64,000 bases of DNA. Source: CAYRML01 sp050942825. GTDB lineage: Bacteria; Bacillota; Dehalobacteriia; UBA4068. Positions 25,520 to 35,146 of the stretch are shown one piece after another (within the stretch, counting starts at the first letter, position 1; each line of letters starts with the position of its first letter). The stretch is taken from assembly GCA_050942825.1 (NCBI GenBank), contig JBMNOA010000003.1, positions 6,086-70,085 of the forward strand, read 5' to 3'. A program made the translations under genes and the position numbers. A model generated the notes under the pieces. It did not search any database. It was not told where the DNA came from and worked only from the letters and a program-made list of their open reading frames with translations.

Positions 25520-26704
25520 TTAATTGAGTTGTTTGGCTATATCTTTGCGGGAGAGGATTTCGGTAATCCTGATGCCGAAATTATCATCGATAACCACGAT
25601 ATCCCCTTTGGCTATCAACTGTCCGTTAATTATGATATCAGCAGGGTCTCCCGCTTGCCTGTCCAGCTCTATGATGGAGCCATGGCGGATTTCAAGGATA
25701 TTTTTTACCGGCAGTCTTGTTTTGCCGATTTCCACAGATACTTCCAGGGGTACACCCATAATGAGATTAAAATTATCCTGATTATCATCGGGCGATTCTG
25801 GTTCTTTTTCTTCATCGAAATTAGTCGGCTTGAACATTTGTACGCTTACGGGTTGCTGAGCCGCCGCCCGAGAAGAGTTGTAGTTCCCGGGACGATTTAC
25901 ATCTATTCCCGGAGTTGCTGCATGCTCTAATGACTGTTCTGGAGGTGACTGGGGAGAGGCGGGCTCCATAGTTGCCGTAATTTGTGAAGATGAACTGGGG
26001 GGTGGAGGTAGTTCTTGGGTAGAAGAAGGTTCGGTAGGAAGGTTGTCATTCTGGGAGATATCATCTATAAAGTTCATTACATTGGCCACCAGTTCTTTAG
26101 TAAAATCGATGGGCATTAAAGTCACGAACTCGCTGTCGAGGATTCCCTCTACCTGCAAAACAAACATCACGGATACAACATATTCATGATGATTACCCTT
26201 TTCAATTATTTGCTTGATGTTATTAGGTTCAAATTGTTCTGGTGTAGAGATGTTGATTTTTTTGCCAAAAAAGCTGGCCAGCGCAGTACTTGAGGCTCCC
26301 ATCATCTGATTCATAATCTCACTGATGGCGCTGATTTGAATCTCATCCAGCTCACTTTCTGTGCCGTCTCCAACTTCGCCATTAATCAGCAGATTAACGA
26401 TAGTTCTGATATCGCGCCGCTTCATTACCATGAAATTAGAGCCGTTTAAGCCTTCGATGTATTTAATTTCTATACCTATGGCCGGTTCGAAGTTTGAGAT
26501 TTCCAGCTCAGTGGATTTTACTATCGAAACCCTGGGCGTAGTTATGGTTACCCTCTGATTTAAGAGGGTAGATACAGCAGTAGCAGCTGAACCCATGCTA
26601 ATATTAAGTATCTCGCCAATCGTATCGCTTTCAATACTGCTCAAGCTCAATGGCATCGTGTTAATAAATTCAGCTTTCTGATCTGTTATTTCAATGTCTA
26701 CCAT
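25520..26704 (-). CDS. fliY: Flagellar switch protein FliY (CheC-FliN fusion)
   Basis: A 394-residue protein: two CheC-type phosphatase motifs with Glu-x-x-Asn (DTIGEILNISMGSAATA and QISAISEIMNQMMGASS), a Pro/Gln/Ser-rich linker (about 215-300), and a C-terminal FliN/SpoA domain (LIMGVPLEVSVEIGKTRLPV to the end). It is a C-ring component that also dephosphorylates CheY-P. There is no separate cheC or cheX in the window, so FliY may be the main CheY-P phosphatase. The ATG at 26704 has AAGGGG upstream. Confidence 0.93.
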   Translation of the reverse strand: MVDIEITDQKAEFINTMPLSLSSIESDTIGEILNISMGSAATAVSTLLNQRVTITTPRVSIVKSTELEISNFEPAIGIEIKYIEGLNGSNFMVMKRRDIRTIVNLLINGEVGDGTESELDEIQISAISEIMNQMMGASSTALASFFGKKINISTPEQFEPNNIKQIIEKGNHHEYVVSVMFVLQVEGILDSEFVTLMPIDFTKELVANVMNFIDDISQNDNLPTEPSSTQELPPPPSSSSQITATMEPASPQSPPEQSLEHAATPGIDVNRPGNYNSSRAAAQQPVSVQMFKPTNFDEEKEPESPDDNQDNFNLIMGVPLEVSVEIGKTRLPVKNILEIRHGSIIELDRQAGDPADIIINGQLIAKGDIVVIDDNFGIRITEILSRKDIAKQLN

Positions 26705-26720
26705 TAGAACAGCCCCTTTT

Positions 26721-27689
26721 TTACACAATTTTACTTATTTTAACAACCTTTTTGTTTTTTCTTATACCGGGTATACCGTAAAACCAGGCTTTGTCACAGA
26801 TATTTATTTTGATCTCGCTTCCTACGGTTTGGTCAAATTTAATCACATCACCGATTTGCAGATTCAAAATATCATTGAGGGTAAGTGTTGTTTCCCCGAA
26901 AATTGCATTAGCCTCCAGTGGAGCAGATTTTACATGTGTGATCATGGTATCTTTCATTTCTTCTTCATATTTACTATCACTGCTTCTTTTGGCAGTATAT
27001 TTGTTTTGAATCAATTGTTCTATAATGGCTTCCAGCTTGATGCAGGGTAGGCAGAAGGTAATGGTTCCTTTAGCGTTTTCTATGCTTACATCCATCACAA
27101 TGATGACCACGATTTCATCCATAGCCATCGCTTGAACTAGTCGGGCATTGCTTTCAATCTCTTTCAAGGTGCATTTTACATTCATCTGGCTGGGCCAAGC
27201 ATCTGTTGAGGCTATAGCTATTTGGTTAAATATCCGCTCCAAGAGAGAAATCTCGATTTCTGTAAATTCTCTGTTGGGTGGTGTGCCTTCCCCACTGCCT
27301 CCTAAAAGCCTTTCCAGCAAAGAGAAAGAAATGCTGTTCGAAAGATCTACCAACACCTCGCCCTCCAATGGCGGATGATCGAATACTCCGATGAGAATGG
27401 AATCGGGCAGGGCATTATTGTATTCATAGTAGGGAAGTTCCTCTACAGAAGCGATATTAATTTCACAAAAAGCCCGGAGGATGCCGGAAAAATATGAGGA
27501 AAGGTATCTGGCAAAGTTTTCATATATCCCCATCAGTACCTTGGTTTGTTCTTTAGAAAACTTTTTAGGACTTTTGAAATCATAAACCTTGACTTTGTTT
27601 TTGTTTTCCTCAATATGTAAATCAACGCTGCCGGCAGAAAAGCTGTCTAATATAGCATCTATTTCGCTTTGTGACAAAACATCCGACAT
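26721..27689 (-). CDS. fliM: Flagellar switch protein FliM
   Basis: A 322-residue C-ring protein with the N-terminal CheY-P binding peptide VLSQSEIDAILDSF, the middle CheC-like domain, and a C-terminal SpoA domain (LNDILNLQIGDVIKFDQ). It precedes fliY by 16 bases and follows flbD by 33 bases. fliL, normally upstream of fliM, is missing here. Confidence 0.95.
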   Translation of the reverse strand: MSDVLSQSEIDAILDSFSAGSVDLHIEENKNKVKVYDFKSPKKFSKEQTKVLMGIYENFARYLSSYFSGILRAFCEINIASVEELPYYEYNNALPDSILIGVFDHPPLEGEVLVDLSNSISFSLLERLLGGSGEGTPPNREFTEIEISLLERIFNQIAIASTDAWPSQMNVKCTLKEIESNARLVQAMAMDEIVVIIVMDVSIENAKGTITFCLPCIKLEAIIEQLIQNKYTAKRSSDSKYEEEMKDTMITHVKSAPLEANAIFGETTLTLNDILNLQIGDVIKFDQTVGSEIKINICDKAWFYGIPGIRKNKKVVKISKIV

Positions 27690-27722
27690 AGAACATCCTT
27701 CTTCCTTTCCTTTTGTTTGTGC

Positions 27723-27923
27723 TTATGATAATTTTTTGCCAAAGGTATTTATGTTCATATAATAATCAGTCATAATTTTGCTTACTTCTTCTGCGCTTTC
27801 CATTACATAATACTTTCTGCCGCTGAGCATGGAAATAAGGGTGTCCGGAGTTTTTTCTGCAATTTCGACTAGATTAGGGTTAATGAAGATATCTTCATTA
27901 TTCATTTTGGTCAATTTTATCAT
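27723..27923 (-). CDS. flbD: Flagellar FlbD family protein
   Basis: A 66-residue protein beginning MIKLTKMNNEDIFINPNLVE with PDTLISMLSGRKYYVMES, the FlbD/YlzI family found between flgE and the motor or switch genes in Firmicutes. Function is unknown. In many relatives it is followed by motA, motB and fliL; here fliM follows directly. Confidence 0.88.
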   Translation of the reverse strand: MIKLTKMNNEDIFINPNLVEIAEKTPDTLISMLSGRKYYVMESAEEVSKIMTDYYMNINTFGKKLS

Positions 27924-27981
27924 TGTCCGGTTCCTTTCTTGTATGGGGCCGCAGAGACTACGGCCCCTGTTAACAGCTTAT

Positions 27982-28902
27982 CTATCTTTTCAGACCAACA
28001 AGTTCCTGAAGAATTTCATCTGAAGTGGTTATGACCCTGGAATTGGCTTGAAGGCCTCTCTGGGCCATAATCATATCGGTGAATTGCTTGGAAAGGTCAA
28101 CATTAGACATTTCTAATCCGCAGGTTTTCAAGGCTCCGGCTGCAATACTGTTAGGTGCATTGATTACAGCATTGCCGGAATTGGAGGTGGAAGACATATA
28201 CAAATTGCCTTGTTGGGAGAGGCCATTAGCATTAGCAAAGGTAGCCAAGGCGATTTGAGCCAATGTTGTGATTTGGCCAGTGGTATTATTGATACCGGTG
28301 ATTTTACCGTCCGGCCCGATGGTAACGTTGGAATAATTGTTGCGGTCGATTTGAATATTTCTTAAGTTAGCTAAAGCCAGTGGCTCGCCATAAATACTAT
28401 CGCTGTCCAAATTCTCAGCTCCTGATTCCGATTCGGGAGTTAAAACTCCTGTGGAGGAGTCTATGGTATATTTGATACTGGCTCCCCGCACATGATTACC
28501 TTGGGCATCAACCAGGTAGCCCATGGAATCAAAATTGAAATTGCCTACCCGGGTATAGTAAACATTATTCGCATCATTGCCGACAATAAAATAACCTTCA
28601 CCGGAGATATATAAATCTTCTGATCGGTCGGTTTGCATAAACCCACCTTGGGTATTAAGAACATCAATAGTAGAAACCTGAGCACCGTAACCAACTTGGC
28701 TGGGGTTGGTGCCACCGGTAGAACCGTCAGTGCTATTGGGTGCGGCAGCGGAATTAAGGGTTTGATAAAAAACATCGGTAAATATCACCCGGCTATTTTT
28801 AAAACCAACTGTATTGACATTAGCAATATTATTAGCGATGACATCCATCATGGTTTGATGTCCTCTAATACCAGTAATGCCTGAAAACATAGATTTAATC
28901 AT
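27982..28902 (-). CDS. flgE: Flagellar hook protein FlgE
   Basis: A 306-residue hook protein with MIKSMFSGITGIRGHQTMMD, the NNIANVNTVGFKNSR rod/hook motif, and a C-terminal MIMAQRGLQANSRVITTSDE helix. The ATG at 28902 has GGAG upstream; the 23 earlier open codons lie beyond it. It forms the hook together with FlgD as cap. Its 306 residues exceed the shorter B. subtilis hook protein. Confidence 0.93.
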   Translation of the reverse strand: MIKSMFSGITGIRGHQTMMDVIANNIANVNTVGFKNSRVIFTDVFYQTLNSAAAPNSTDGSTGGTNPSQVGYGAQVSTIDVLNTQGGFMQTDRSEDLYISGEGYFIVGNDANNVYYTRVGNFNFDSMGYLVDAQGNHVRGASIKYTIDSSTGVLTPESESGAENLDSDSIYGEPLALANLRNIQIDRNNYSNVTIGPDGKITGINNTTGQITTLAQIALATFANANGLSQQGNLYMSSTSNSGNAVINAPNSIAAGALKTCGLEMSNVDLSKQFTDMIMAQRGLQANSRVITTSDEILQELVGLKR

Positions 28903-28981
28903 TTCTTTCTCTCCTTTTTTTGGTAGCCGCCGGGAATCCCCGAAATAATCGAGATTCCTAAGCCTCCTCATAAAGGTCCAG

Positions 28982-29371
28982 CTATGCTATGACGGCTCCA
29001 TCAATTTGTGTAAAAACATTTTCTTTCATATCGTTGCCATCCATGGCGGTGATAACGGTGCTGCTGGGCACATTGACAATAAAAGCTCTGTTTTCCATCA
29101 AAATCAGTGTATTGTTGATGCCTTTTTCTCCCGCTCTATAAGTTGCCTGATTGAGTTTTTGCAGTTCCAGCGGGGAAAGTGTAATGCTTCTTTGTTGCAG
29201 TCTTTGTTCAGCATGTTTAGAAAAAATTAGCTCATGGGTGTGTAGACTATTGTGCAAAATATCCTTAAAAGAGCTACTCTGAACGTTTGCTGCAGATGGT
29301 ATCTGAGTGTTTTGCTTCGCGCCCTTTTGAATTATCTCTCCATATTGCAGAAGACGATTATCGATGCGCAT
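28982..29371 (-). CDS. Flagellar operon protein, TIGR02530 type
   Basis: A 129-residue cytoplasmic protein with the family core FSKHAEQRLQQRSITLSPLE and the later LILMENRAFIVNVPSSTVIT segment. TIGR02530 proteins occur between flgD and flgE in Firmicutes; their role is not known. No signal peptide. Assignment is by motif and place. Confidence 0.85.
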   Translation of the reverse strand: MRIDNRLLQYGEIIQKGAKQNTQIPSAANVQSSSFKDILHNSLHTHELIFSKHAEQRLQQRSITLSPLELQKLNQATYRAGEKGINNTLILMENRAFIVNVPSSTVITAMDGNDMKENVFTQIDGAVIA

Positions 29372-29382
29372 ATTATTTCCTC

Positions 29383-29916
29383 CTACTCTTGGCTAGTTGA
29401 GGTATCGCTGTCTTCAGCTTCCTCAATAGGCGTGCTATCGCTAGTTTCCTCATCTTCGTCGGCTACGATATCACCGTCCTCGGTTTCTTCAACGGGTAAA
29501 GGTATAATTGGTTCTGCATCTTTTACCAGATACACAGAGTCTATCTCATAATAACCTTCTCCTACGCCCAGAAAAGGCACACCCTCATGATAGATTACCT
29601 TATCTACTAAGCCATTAACATTGATATAGGTTCCAGTGGCATCTTGAACACTCAAGCTGACGTTTTTGCCGATCAAGCTGAGAGCCTGCAGATTTTCAAA
29701 AGAATTCACCAGCTCCTGCATTTGAGTAAGGGTGGAAAATTGTGCCATTTGTGCCATGTACTGAGTATTATCTACTGGATCGAAGATATTCTGATTTTTT
29801 AGTTGGGCAGCAAAAAGCTGAAAAAAATCATCCATATCTAAAGTAGAATTGTTATTTTTACTGTTGCGGTTGCTGATATTGATATTTGTGACATCATAAT
29901 CGGTTGAAACTACCAT
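29383..29916 (-). CDS. flgD: Flagellar hook cap protein FlgD
   Basis: A 177-residue hook-capping scaffold. The N-terminal part has LDMDDFFQLFAAQLKNQNIF and PVDNTQYMAQMAQFSTLTQM, the FlgD signature. The C-terminal 40 residues are very acidic (Glu/Asp/Ser/Thr), an unusual tail; the Ig-like domain seems short. The ATG at 29916 follows AGGAGG. Confidence 0.93.
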   Translation of the reverse strand: MVVSTDYDVTNINISNRNSKNNNSTLDMDDFFQLFAAQLKNQNIFDPVDNTQYMAQMAQFSTLTQMQELVNSFENLQALSLIGKNVSLSVQDATGTYINVNGLVDKVIYHEGVPFLGVGEGYYEIDSVYLVKDAEPIIPLPVEETEDGDIVADEDEETSDSTPIEEAEDSDTSTSQE

Positions 29917-29962
29917 ATTTTCCTCCTTTGCCTTTACTTAATCCGAATAATTGCAAGGTAGG

Positions 29963-31498
29963 TCAAGCTATGCAATTCAAAAGTCCTAAGCGTGTTCTTA
30001 TTGCCTCCGCATCATGATCTTGTTGGCCTATTTCTTCAAAAGGCAGATAATAAGGCCGGGTTTTTTGAGGGTTTTTATCCATAGTCCCCGAATATTGCTC
30101 TTGCAAATTATAGTAGCTTTGCTGATTACCTTCATTTGTGCTGACGTTAAATCCGGTCACTTCATAATTTTTGGCCTCTAAGGCAGCTCTTAATTCCCCG
30201 GCCTGGCCTTCCAAAAGTTTTTGCGTGGATAATACACTGGTGATAATTTCCAGGGTTACCTTACTTTCTTTGCAGATCAGATTTACCGTTATCTCCCCCA
30301 AGCCATCCGGCAAGAGTTTGAGCTTAAAGCTTGTACTACCTTCGGGGATAATTTGAGGTAGTTTTTCTGTGATTTGCAGGAAAGTTTTAGTCTGCTGTAT
30401 CAAGGAGGGTTGGTCTCCTTTTGGGGCTGGAGCGTCAGGAGCTTCTGTGGTTTGATCAGCATTAAATGTTTGCAGGCTCGAGGTTGGGGCATTAAACTCT
30501 GGCATAGATTTAGGATGGACCTCTGCTTCACCGGCAGTTTCAATTGATTGGTTTTTTTGCCCGGCTGCCAAAAACTGATCAGAAGAAGAATCTGTGTTTT
30601 TTGCTTGCTCCTGTCCCTTAGCTTCTCTGCCTTTGAGATCTGCCTTGATTTCGCCGGCGGATTCCTCATGGTAGATATTGCCCGATATTTCAGGAGAAGT
30701 CTCCTTGGCCGATGTTTTAATAATGCTGATCTCTGCTTGTTGATGATTTGCTGTATCAGCCATTTTATTATTGATAGGAGGCTCTTCTGCTATGGCCTGC
30801 TTTTGAAGGGAAAAGTCATTAATTATTTCCGGTATACCAGATCCAGAGGTTGGCAGCGCCTTGGATATTTCCAGAGCTGTCTTTTGTATTAAGTTAGGAT
30901 CAGGCAATTTGCCGCTTTGCTCAGATGAAGGGGCAGATCTGCTAATTTGTTCAGGCTGAGGCGGGCTTTTACTGCTTTGCTCAGATGAAGGGGCAGATCT
31001 GCTATTTTGTTCAGGCTGAGGCGGGCTTTTACTGCTTTGCTCAGGTACAGCAGGGGAGCCGTTGATCTGTTCAGGTGGCGGAAGAAATGTGCTGTCTTGT
31101 TCAGCCTGTGGGAAAAATGCACTACTAAGTTTAGGGAAAATAGGTTGTCCTGAAGTCAAGGTTTGCTGTATTAAGCATCTTATACTTGCTTCAGATGGCA
31201 TTTGTTCGGCTGCTTGTCCACTGGAGCAGTTTGCTGTCAAGGCTTCTGCATCTACCAAGGGAGCTGAATACATACTAAGTATTATCTGTTCCTGAGCTTG
31301 TTTTTCTTGCTGAGGAGTTTGCGGTATTTCTTCTGAGGCAGGGTTTTCCTTTGATGGGGCAGTATTGTTGTGGTTTATTCCGGCCAGTACAGATAAAAAA
31401 GCTTCTTTACAATTATCAATATTGGCCTGAGAAGAAAGCTGATCTCTGCCTGGCGGTCCCGGAGAAGATATTGTTACGAGATTAGTGACATTTGTCAT
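29963..31498 (-). CDS. fliK: Flagellar hook-length control protein FliK
   Basis: A 511-residue protein with a long low-complexity N-terminal region and a C-terminal Flg_hook domain (about 395-475: FKLKLLPDGLGEITVNLICK and AGELRAALEAKNYEVTGFNV). It measures hook length and triggers the FlhB switch. Residues about 155-200 hold a 20-residue tandem repeat rich in Pro, Ser and Gln, coded by 60-bp DNA repeats. The ATG at 31498 has AGGAGG eight bases upstream; the GTG three codons earlier overlaps that site. Confidence 0.88.
   Translation of the reverse strand: MTNVTNLVTISSPGPPGRDQLSSQANIDNCKEAFLSVLAGINHNNTAPSKENPASEEIPQTPQQEKQAQEQIILSMYSAPLVDAEALTANCSSGQAAEQMPSEASIRCLIQQTLTSGQPIFPKLSSAFFPQAEQDSTFLPPPEQINGSPAVPEQSSKSPPQPEQNSRSAPSSEQSSKSPPQPEQISRSAPSSEQSGKLPDPNLIQKTALEISKALPTSGSGIPEIINDFSLQKQAIAEEPPINNKMADTANHQQAEISIIKTSAKETSPEISGNIYHEESAGEIKADLKGREAKGQEQAKNTDSSSDQFLAAGQKNQSIETAGEAEVHPKSMPEFNAPTSSLQTFNADQTTEAPDAPAPKGDQPSLIQQTKTFLQITEKLPQIIPEGSTSFKLKLLPDGLGEITVNLICKESKVTLEIITSVLSTQKLLEGQAGELRAALEAKNYEVTGFNVSTNEGNQQSYYNLQEQYSGTMDKNPQKTRPYYLPFEEIGQQDHDAEAIRTRLGLLNCIA
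30914..31046 (-). repeat. 60-bp tandem repeat inside fliK
   Basis: Two nearly identical 60-bp units (30914-30973 and 30974-31033, about one mismatch per 30 bases or fewer) are followed by the beginning of a third. The unit keeps the reading frame and encodes 20 residues of the pattern EQxSRSAPSSEQSSKSPPQP. Confidence 0.9.
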
Positions 31499-31605
31499 CT
31501 TTTTCACCTCCTCTCATAGTCTATTTGCATTTAATTTCCAAGGATGAAAGTTTTTTTGACGTATATTTGGTAAATCGTTATATAAGCTTAATGATACTTA
31601 TTTTG

Positions 31606-32061
31606 TTAATAGATCTGATACTTTGAGGCAAGGTTTGCATTACTTATGAATTCGTCGATAAAAACTTCGTGAATTTTCCTTTGTTCATGTTGATAATCTT
31701 CCCAATGCTTTTCTTTAAGCTTATCCATGGAATTTTTTTCCTTTGAAATAGCGACTAATTTATTGATTTGCTGTTCTATTTCTTGTTTGCTTTTTTCTAT
31801 TAAGTTAATAATATGGTTAATCTGTTCCTGTAGTTCATGGATATAATCCTGAAGCGAGATCAAATCTCTGATTGCTATTCCCTCTGAGCATTTTTGTTCA
31901 TAATCGCACTGATATTGATTAACTTGACCACAAAGTAGTTGCAATTTTTCTTCAAGCTGTTGATGATAAAGTCGCATAGCCTGCAGGGTGTTTTTTTCGC
32001 TGTCCTCCATATGAGTTTTGTATTCAAGTATCTTCTGCATGGAAAATTGGAACTTTTTCAT
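31606..32061 (-). CDS. fliJ: Flagellar export chaperone FliJ
   Basis: A 151-residue, almost wholly coiled-coil protein starting MKKFQFSMQKILEYKTHMED. FliJ sits in the FliI ATPase ring and handles export substrates. It lies 13 bases after fliI. The 107-base gap to fliK has no recognisable element, and the MgtE-N-type gene found at this place in some Firmicutes is absent. Confidence 0.9.
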   Translation of the reverse strand: MKKFQFSMQKILEYKTHMEDSEKNTLQAMRLYHQQLEEKLQLLCGQVNQYQCDYEQKCSEGIAIRDLISLQDYIHELQEQINHIINLIEKSKQEIEQQINKLVAISKEKNSMDKLKEKHWEDYQHEQRKIHEVFIDEFISNANLASKYQIY

Positions 32062-32074
32062 AATCCCCTCCCAT

Positions 32075-33394
32075 TTAAGCTGGGATAATAGACTTCATTA
32101 ACTCCATGGTTTCTTCATAGCTGAAACTTTCTTCCACACGCTGCTGCAAAAAAGAATTTATCTGCTCAATACAGCCGATGGCTTTGTCTAATTCGGGATT
32201 GCTGCCGGATTTATAGGCGCCAATGCTGATAAGGTCGGAATTATTATTGTAGACAGCAAGCATTCTACGAATTTCTCCCGCGCACTTTAAATGCAGGGGA
32301 TCTACTAATTCAGACATCAGGCGGCTGATACTGGCCAGAATATCGATGGCGGGATAATGATTGCGCATAGCGATGGCCCGTGAAAGTACGATATGGCCGT
32401 CGATGATACCTCTTACAGTATCTGATATGGGTTCGTTAACATCATCGCCTTCTACCAATACGGTGTAGATCCCAGTGATGGAGCCGGTTTCAAAATTCCC
32501 GGAGCGCTCTAATAGTTTTGGCAGCATGGAGTAGATAGAGGGTGTATATCCTCTGGCAACCGGTGGTTCGCCAATAGCCAAACCAATTTCCCTTTGTGCC
32601 ATGGCAAAGCGGGTCAAAGAATCCATCAACAGCAACACATTTTTTCCTTGATCGCGAAAATATTCAGCAATAGTAGTCGCTACTAATGAACATTTTAGGC
32701 GCATCATGGCTGGCTGATCAGAGGTAGCCACTACCAGCACTGATCTTTTCATCCCCTCTGGCCCTAAATCTTTTTCGATAAAATCACGGACTTCCCGGCC
32801 TCTTTCGCCTACTAAGGCGATCACATTGATATCAGCTTCGATATTTCTGGCAATCATACCTAAAAGAGTGCTTTTGCCGACCCCGCTGCCGGAAAATATC
32901 CCCATCCTTTGTCCCCTGCCGCAGGTCAACAAGGAATCGATGGCTTTTACCCCGATATTAATTCGTGTAGCGATTCTGGGCCGTGAAAGTGGGTTAGAGG
33001 GTTTGTTCTGCACCGAATAGGTGGGCATTATCCCTAGTTCCTCCATACCGTCTATGGGGCGTCCAAAGCCATCAATAGTGCGTCCAATAAGTTTATCTCC
33101 TACTGGTACTTGTAAAACATTGCCGGTGGATTCTACCACACAGCCCGGACCAATGCCGGCAATATCCTCAAAGGGCATGAGCAGTACTTTTTGTTCTTTG
33201 AAACCCACAACCTCTCCCAGGATGTATTTTTCTTCCCGAGGCAGGTAAATGCGGCATACCTCACCGATATTAGTATGGGGCCCGGTAGATTCGATGACCA
33301 GACCGATGATTTTATCTACTTTACCTTTATAAACGATGGTTTTTGTATCCTGGATTATTGGCAAGTATTTCTCAAAGTTCAAATTTACCTCCAA
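32075..33394 (-). CDS. fliI: Flagellum-specific ATP synthase FliI
   Basis: A 439-residue F1-beta-like ATPase with Walker A GSGVGKST, the VALVGERGREVRDF loop, Walker B LLLMDSLTRFA, and the ARGYTPSIYSMLPKLLER segment. It forms the hexamer that energises export. It starts at the ATG at 33394, 17 bases after fliH. Confidence 0.97.
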   Translation of the reverse strand: MEVNLNFEKYLPIIQDTKTIVYKGKVDKIIGLVIESTGPHTNIGEVCRIYLPREEKYILGEVVGFKEQKVLLMPFEDIAGIGPGCVVESTGNVLQVPVGDKLIGRTIDGFGRPIDGMEELGIMPTYSVQNKPSNPLSRPRIATRINIGVKAIDSLLTCGRGQRMGIFSGSGVGKSTLLGMIARNIEADINVIALVGERGREVRDFIEKDLGPEGMKRSVLVVATSDQPAMMRLKCSLVATTIAEYFRDQGKNVLLLMDSLTRFAMAQREIGLAIGEPPVARGYTPSIYSMLPKLLERSGNFETGSITGIYTVLVEGDDVNEPISDTVRGIIDGHIVLSRAIAMRNHYPAIDILASISRLMSELVDPLHLKCAGEIRRMLAVYNNNSDLISIGAYKSGSNPELDKAIGCIEQINSFLQQRVEESFSYEETMELMKSIIPA

Positions 33395-33411
33395 CCTTTA
33401 AAAAAAGCATC

Positions 33412-34152
33412 TCAGGGAATCAGGTCAACTCTGCTAAATGCCTCCTGTAGACGAGACATCTGCGTTTGCACACTAGCATCGGCTATGCTCTGGGGTGTTT
33501 CTACAATGCAGGTTCCCGGGGGAGCATTTTCTATGACAGTGACTTTAATGCTCTTAGCCTCCTGGGTCAGATTCTGCAGCAACTCACTGTAAGAGGTGGC
33601 AAAGGATGCCTCACACCCGGAGACGGTAACCTTGACCCAATCCTGGGTATTCAATTCCTGTATGGCGCTTTTATAAAGGGCCAAAAATGCTTGGTCATTG
33701 GCTTGTAGTTCTGTATTGATAATTTTTTTGGCTAATTCTAAGGCAAAAGCTTTAAGATTTTGTTCGTGTTTTTCCAAAAGAGCAGCCTTTTGTTGTTCAA
33801 TTGATTTTATTAGTGCAGACAATTCGGCTAATTGAAAGTCAATCTGTTCCATGGCCTGTGCTTTGCCAGTTTCCAAACCCTCCAGATACCCATTCTCACG
33901 GGCATGGATAAGTTCATTATTGGCCTTTTTCGAGGCTTGATCCAGCATCCTTTTTGCAAACTCCTCCGCTCGAACAACTATTTTATTGGCATCCATACGA
34001 GCCTGCCAGATCATTTTTTCACAGCTTTTGGATATTTTATCTTTAGAAGCGGCAGGGTTTTTTATTTCCTCTGGTTCATAAACCTCTTTGATGTTTAAAG
34101 AGGAGCCGAGATTTTTCATAATTACACTGTTCCACTTTAGTACCTTAGACAA
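33412..34152 (-). CDS. fliH: Flagellar assembly protein FliH
   Basis: A 246-residue protein with a long central coiled-coil (about 50-140) and a C-terminal V-ATPase-E-like domain (FALELAKKIINTELQAND). It is the stator of the FliI ATPase. It overlaps the fliG stop region by eight bases. FliH is poorly conserved, so part of the evidence is its place between fliG and fliI. Confidence 0.9.
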   Translation of the reverse strand: MSKVLKWNSVIMKNLGSSLNIKEVYEPEEIKNPAASKDKISKSCEKMIWQARMDANKIVVRAEEFAKRMLDQASKKANNELIHARENGYLEGLETGKAQAMEQIDFQLAELSALIKSIEQQKAALLEKHEQNLKAFALELAKKIINTELQANDQAFLALYKSAIQELNTQDWVKVTVSGCEASFATSYSELLQNLTQEAKSIKVTVIENAPPGTCIVETPQSIADASVQTQMSRLQEAFSRVDLIP

Positions 34153-35146
34153 TTAACTCATCCTTTCGGCCTCTGGCTACAATTATTTCGCCTGTTTCTT
34201 CAAGTCTTCTTACCAGCTCTACTAATCTTTGTTGCGCTTCCTCAACATCTGTTACTCTTACTGCTCTCAAATACTGGGCGTCTTCTTTCATGGTTTCAGC
34301 CATGCGCTCGGACATATTAGCATAAAATACTTCGGCAACTTCTTTGCTGGAGCCCTTGAGGGCGACCAGCAGATCTTTAGTATTGGCACCGCGGAGGATT
34401 TTTTGGATGTAGATAGGATCTAAAGTAACGATATCTTCAAAGATAAACATACGTTTTCTGATTTCTTCGGTAAGTTCAGGCTGTATTCGTCCCAGTTCTT
34501 CCAAAATAAATTTTTCCGTACCTCTGTCTGTAGCATTGAGAATCTCTGCCATATGTTTTACCCCGCCGATTTCTGATACTCCAAGGGACATGAGGGAGGA
34601 GAACTTTTTTTCAAAAGCTATTTCCACTTCCTTGACGATTTCCGGGGAGGTGCGCTCCATAGTGGCTATTCTTTCAGTGACTTCTATCTGGAAGTCACGC
34701 GGAAGTTCCTTAAGTACTTCCGAGGCCTGCTCCGCCCGAAGATATGACAATACCAATGCGATTGTTTGAGGATGTTCATTTTGCAAAAAGGACACTAAAT
34801 ACTTGGGCTCCACCTTACGCAGGAAATCAAAGGCTCGGGTTTTGATATTTTTTGTAATTTTTTCAATAAGATTATTGGCATTTTGAACTCCGAAGGCTTT
34901 GTTTAGAATTTCTTTGGCATATTCTATGCCGCCCTCAGAGACATATTTTTGTGCCAGACAAAGATTATAAAATTCCTCCATCACCCCTTCCATGGTTTCA
35001 GGGCTTAATTCCTTCATGGTAGCAATTTCCATTGTAAGTAATTCTACTTCGTTTTCTCTTAGGAATTTATAGATTCGTGATGCATAATCAGTGCCTAACC
35101 CAATTATTACTGCCGCTGCCTTTTTCTGGACAGTTAATCTACTCAT
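34145..35146 (-). CDS. fliG: Flagellar motor switch protein FliG
   Basis: A 333-residue rotor protein with the N-terminal FliF-binding part, the middle domain with the EHPQTIALVLSYL motif, and the C-terminal torque domain containing the charged helix NMSERMAETMKEDAQYLRAV. It interacts with MotA. The ATG at 35146 has GAGGG upstream and overlaps the fliF end; an ATG four codons earlier lacks spacing. Confidence 0.97.
   Translation of the reverse strand: MSRLTVQKKAAAVIIGLGTDYASRIYKFLRENEVELLTMEIATMKELSPETMEGVMEEFYNLCLAQKYVSEGGIEYAKEILNKAFGVQNANNLIEKITKNIKTRAFDFLRKVEPKYLVSFLQNEHPQTIALVLSYLRAEQASEVLKELPRDFQIEVTERIATMERTSPEIVKEVEIAFEKKFSSLMSLGVSEIGGVKHMAEILNATDRGTEKFILEELGRIQPELTEEIRKRMFIFEDIVTLDPIYIQKILRGANTKDLLVALKGSSKEVAEVFYANMSERMAETMKEDAQYLRAVRVTDVEEAQQRLVELVRRLEETGEIIVARGRKDELIV

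Noticed and set aside
30914..31046. Regularly spaced repeats resembling a CRISPR array
   Set aside because: The units are directly adjacent, keep the fliK frame and have no spacers.
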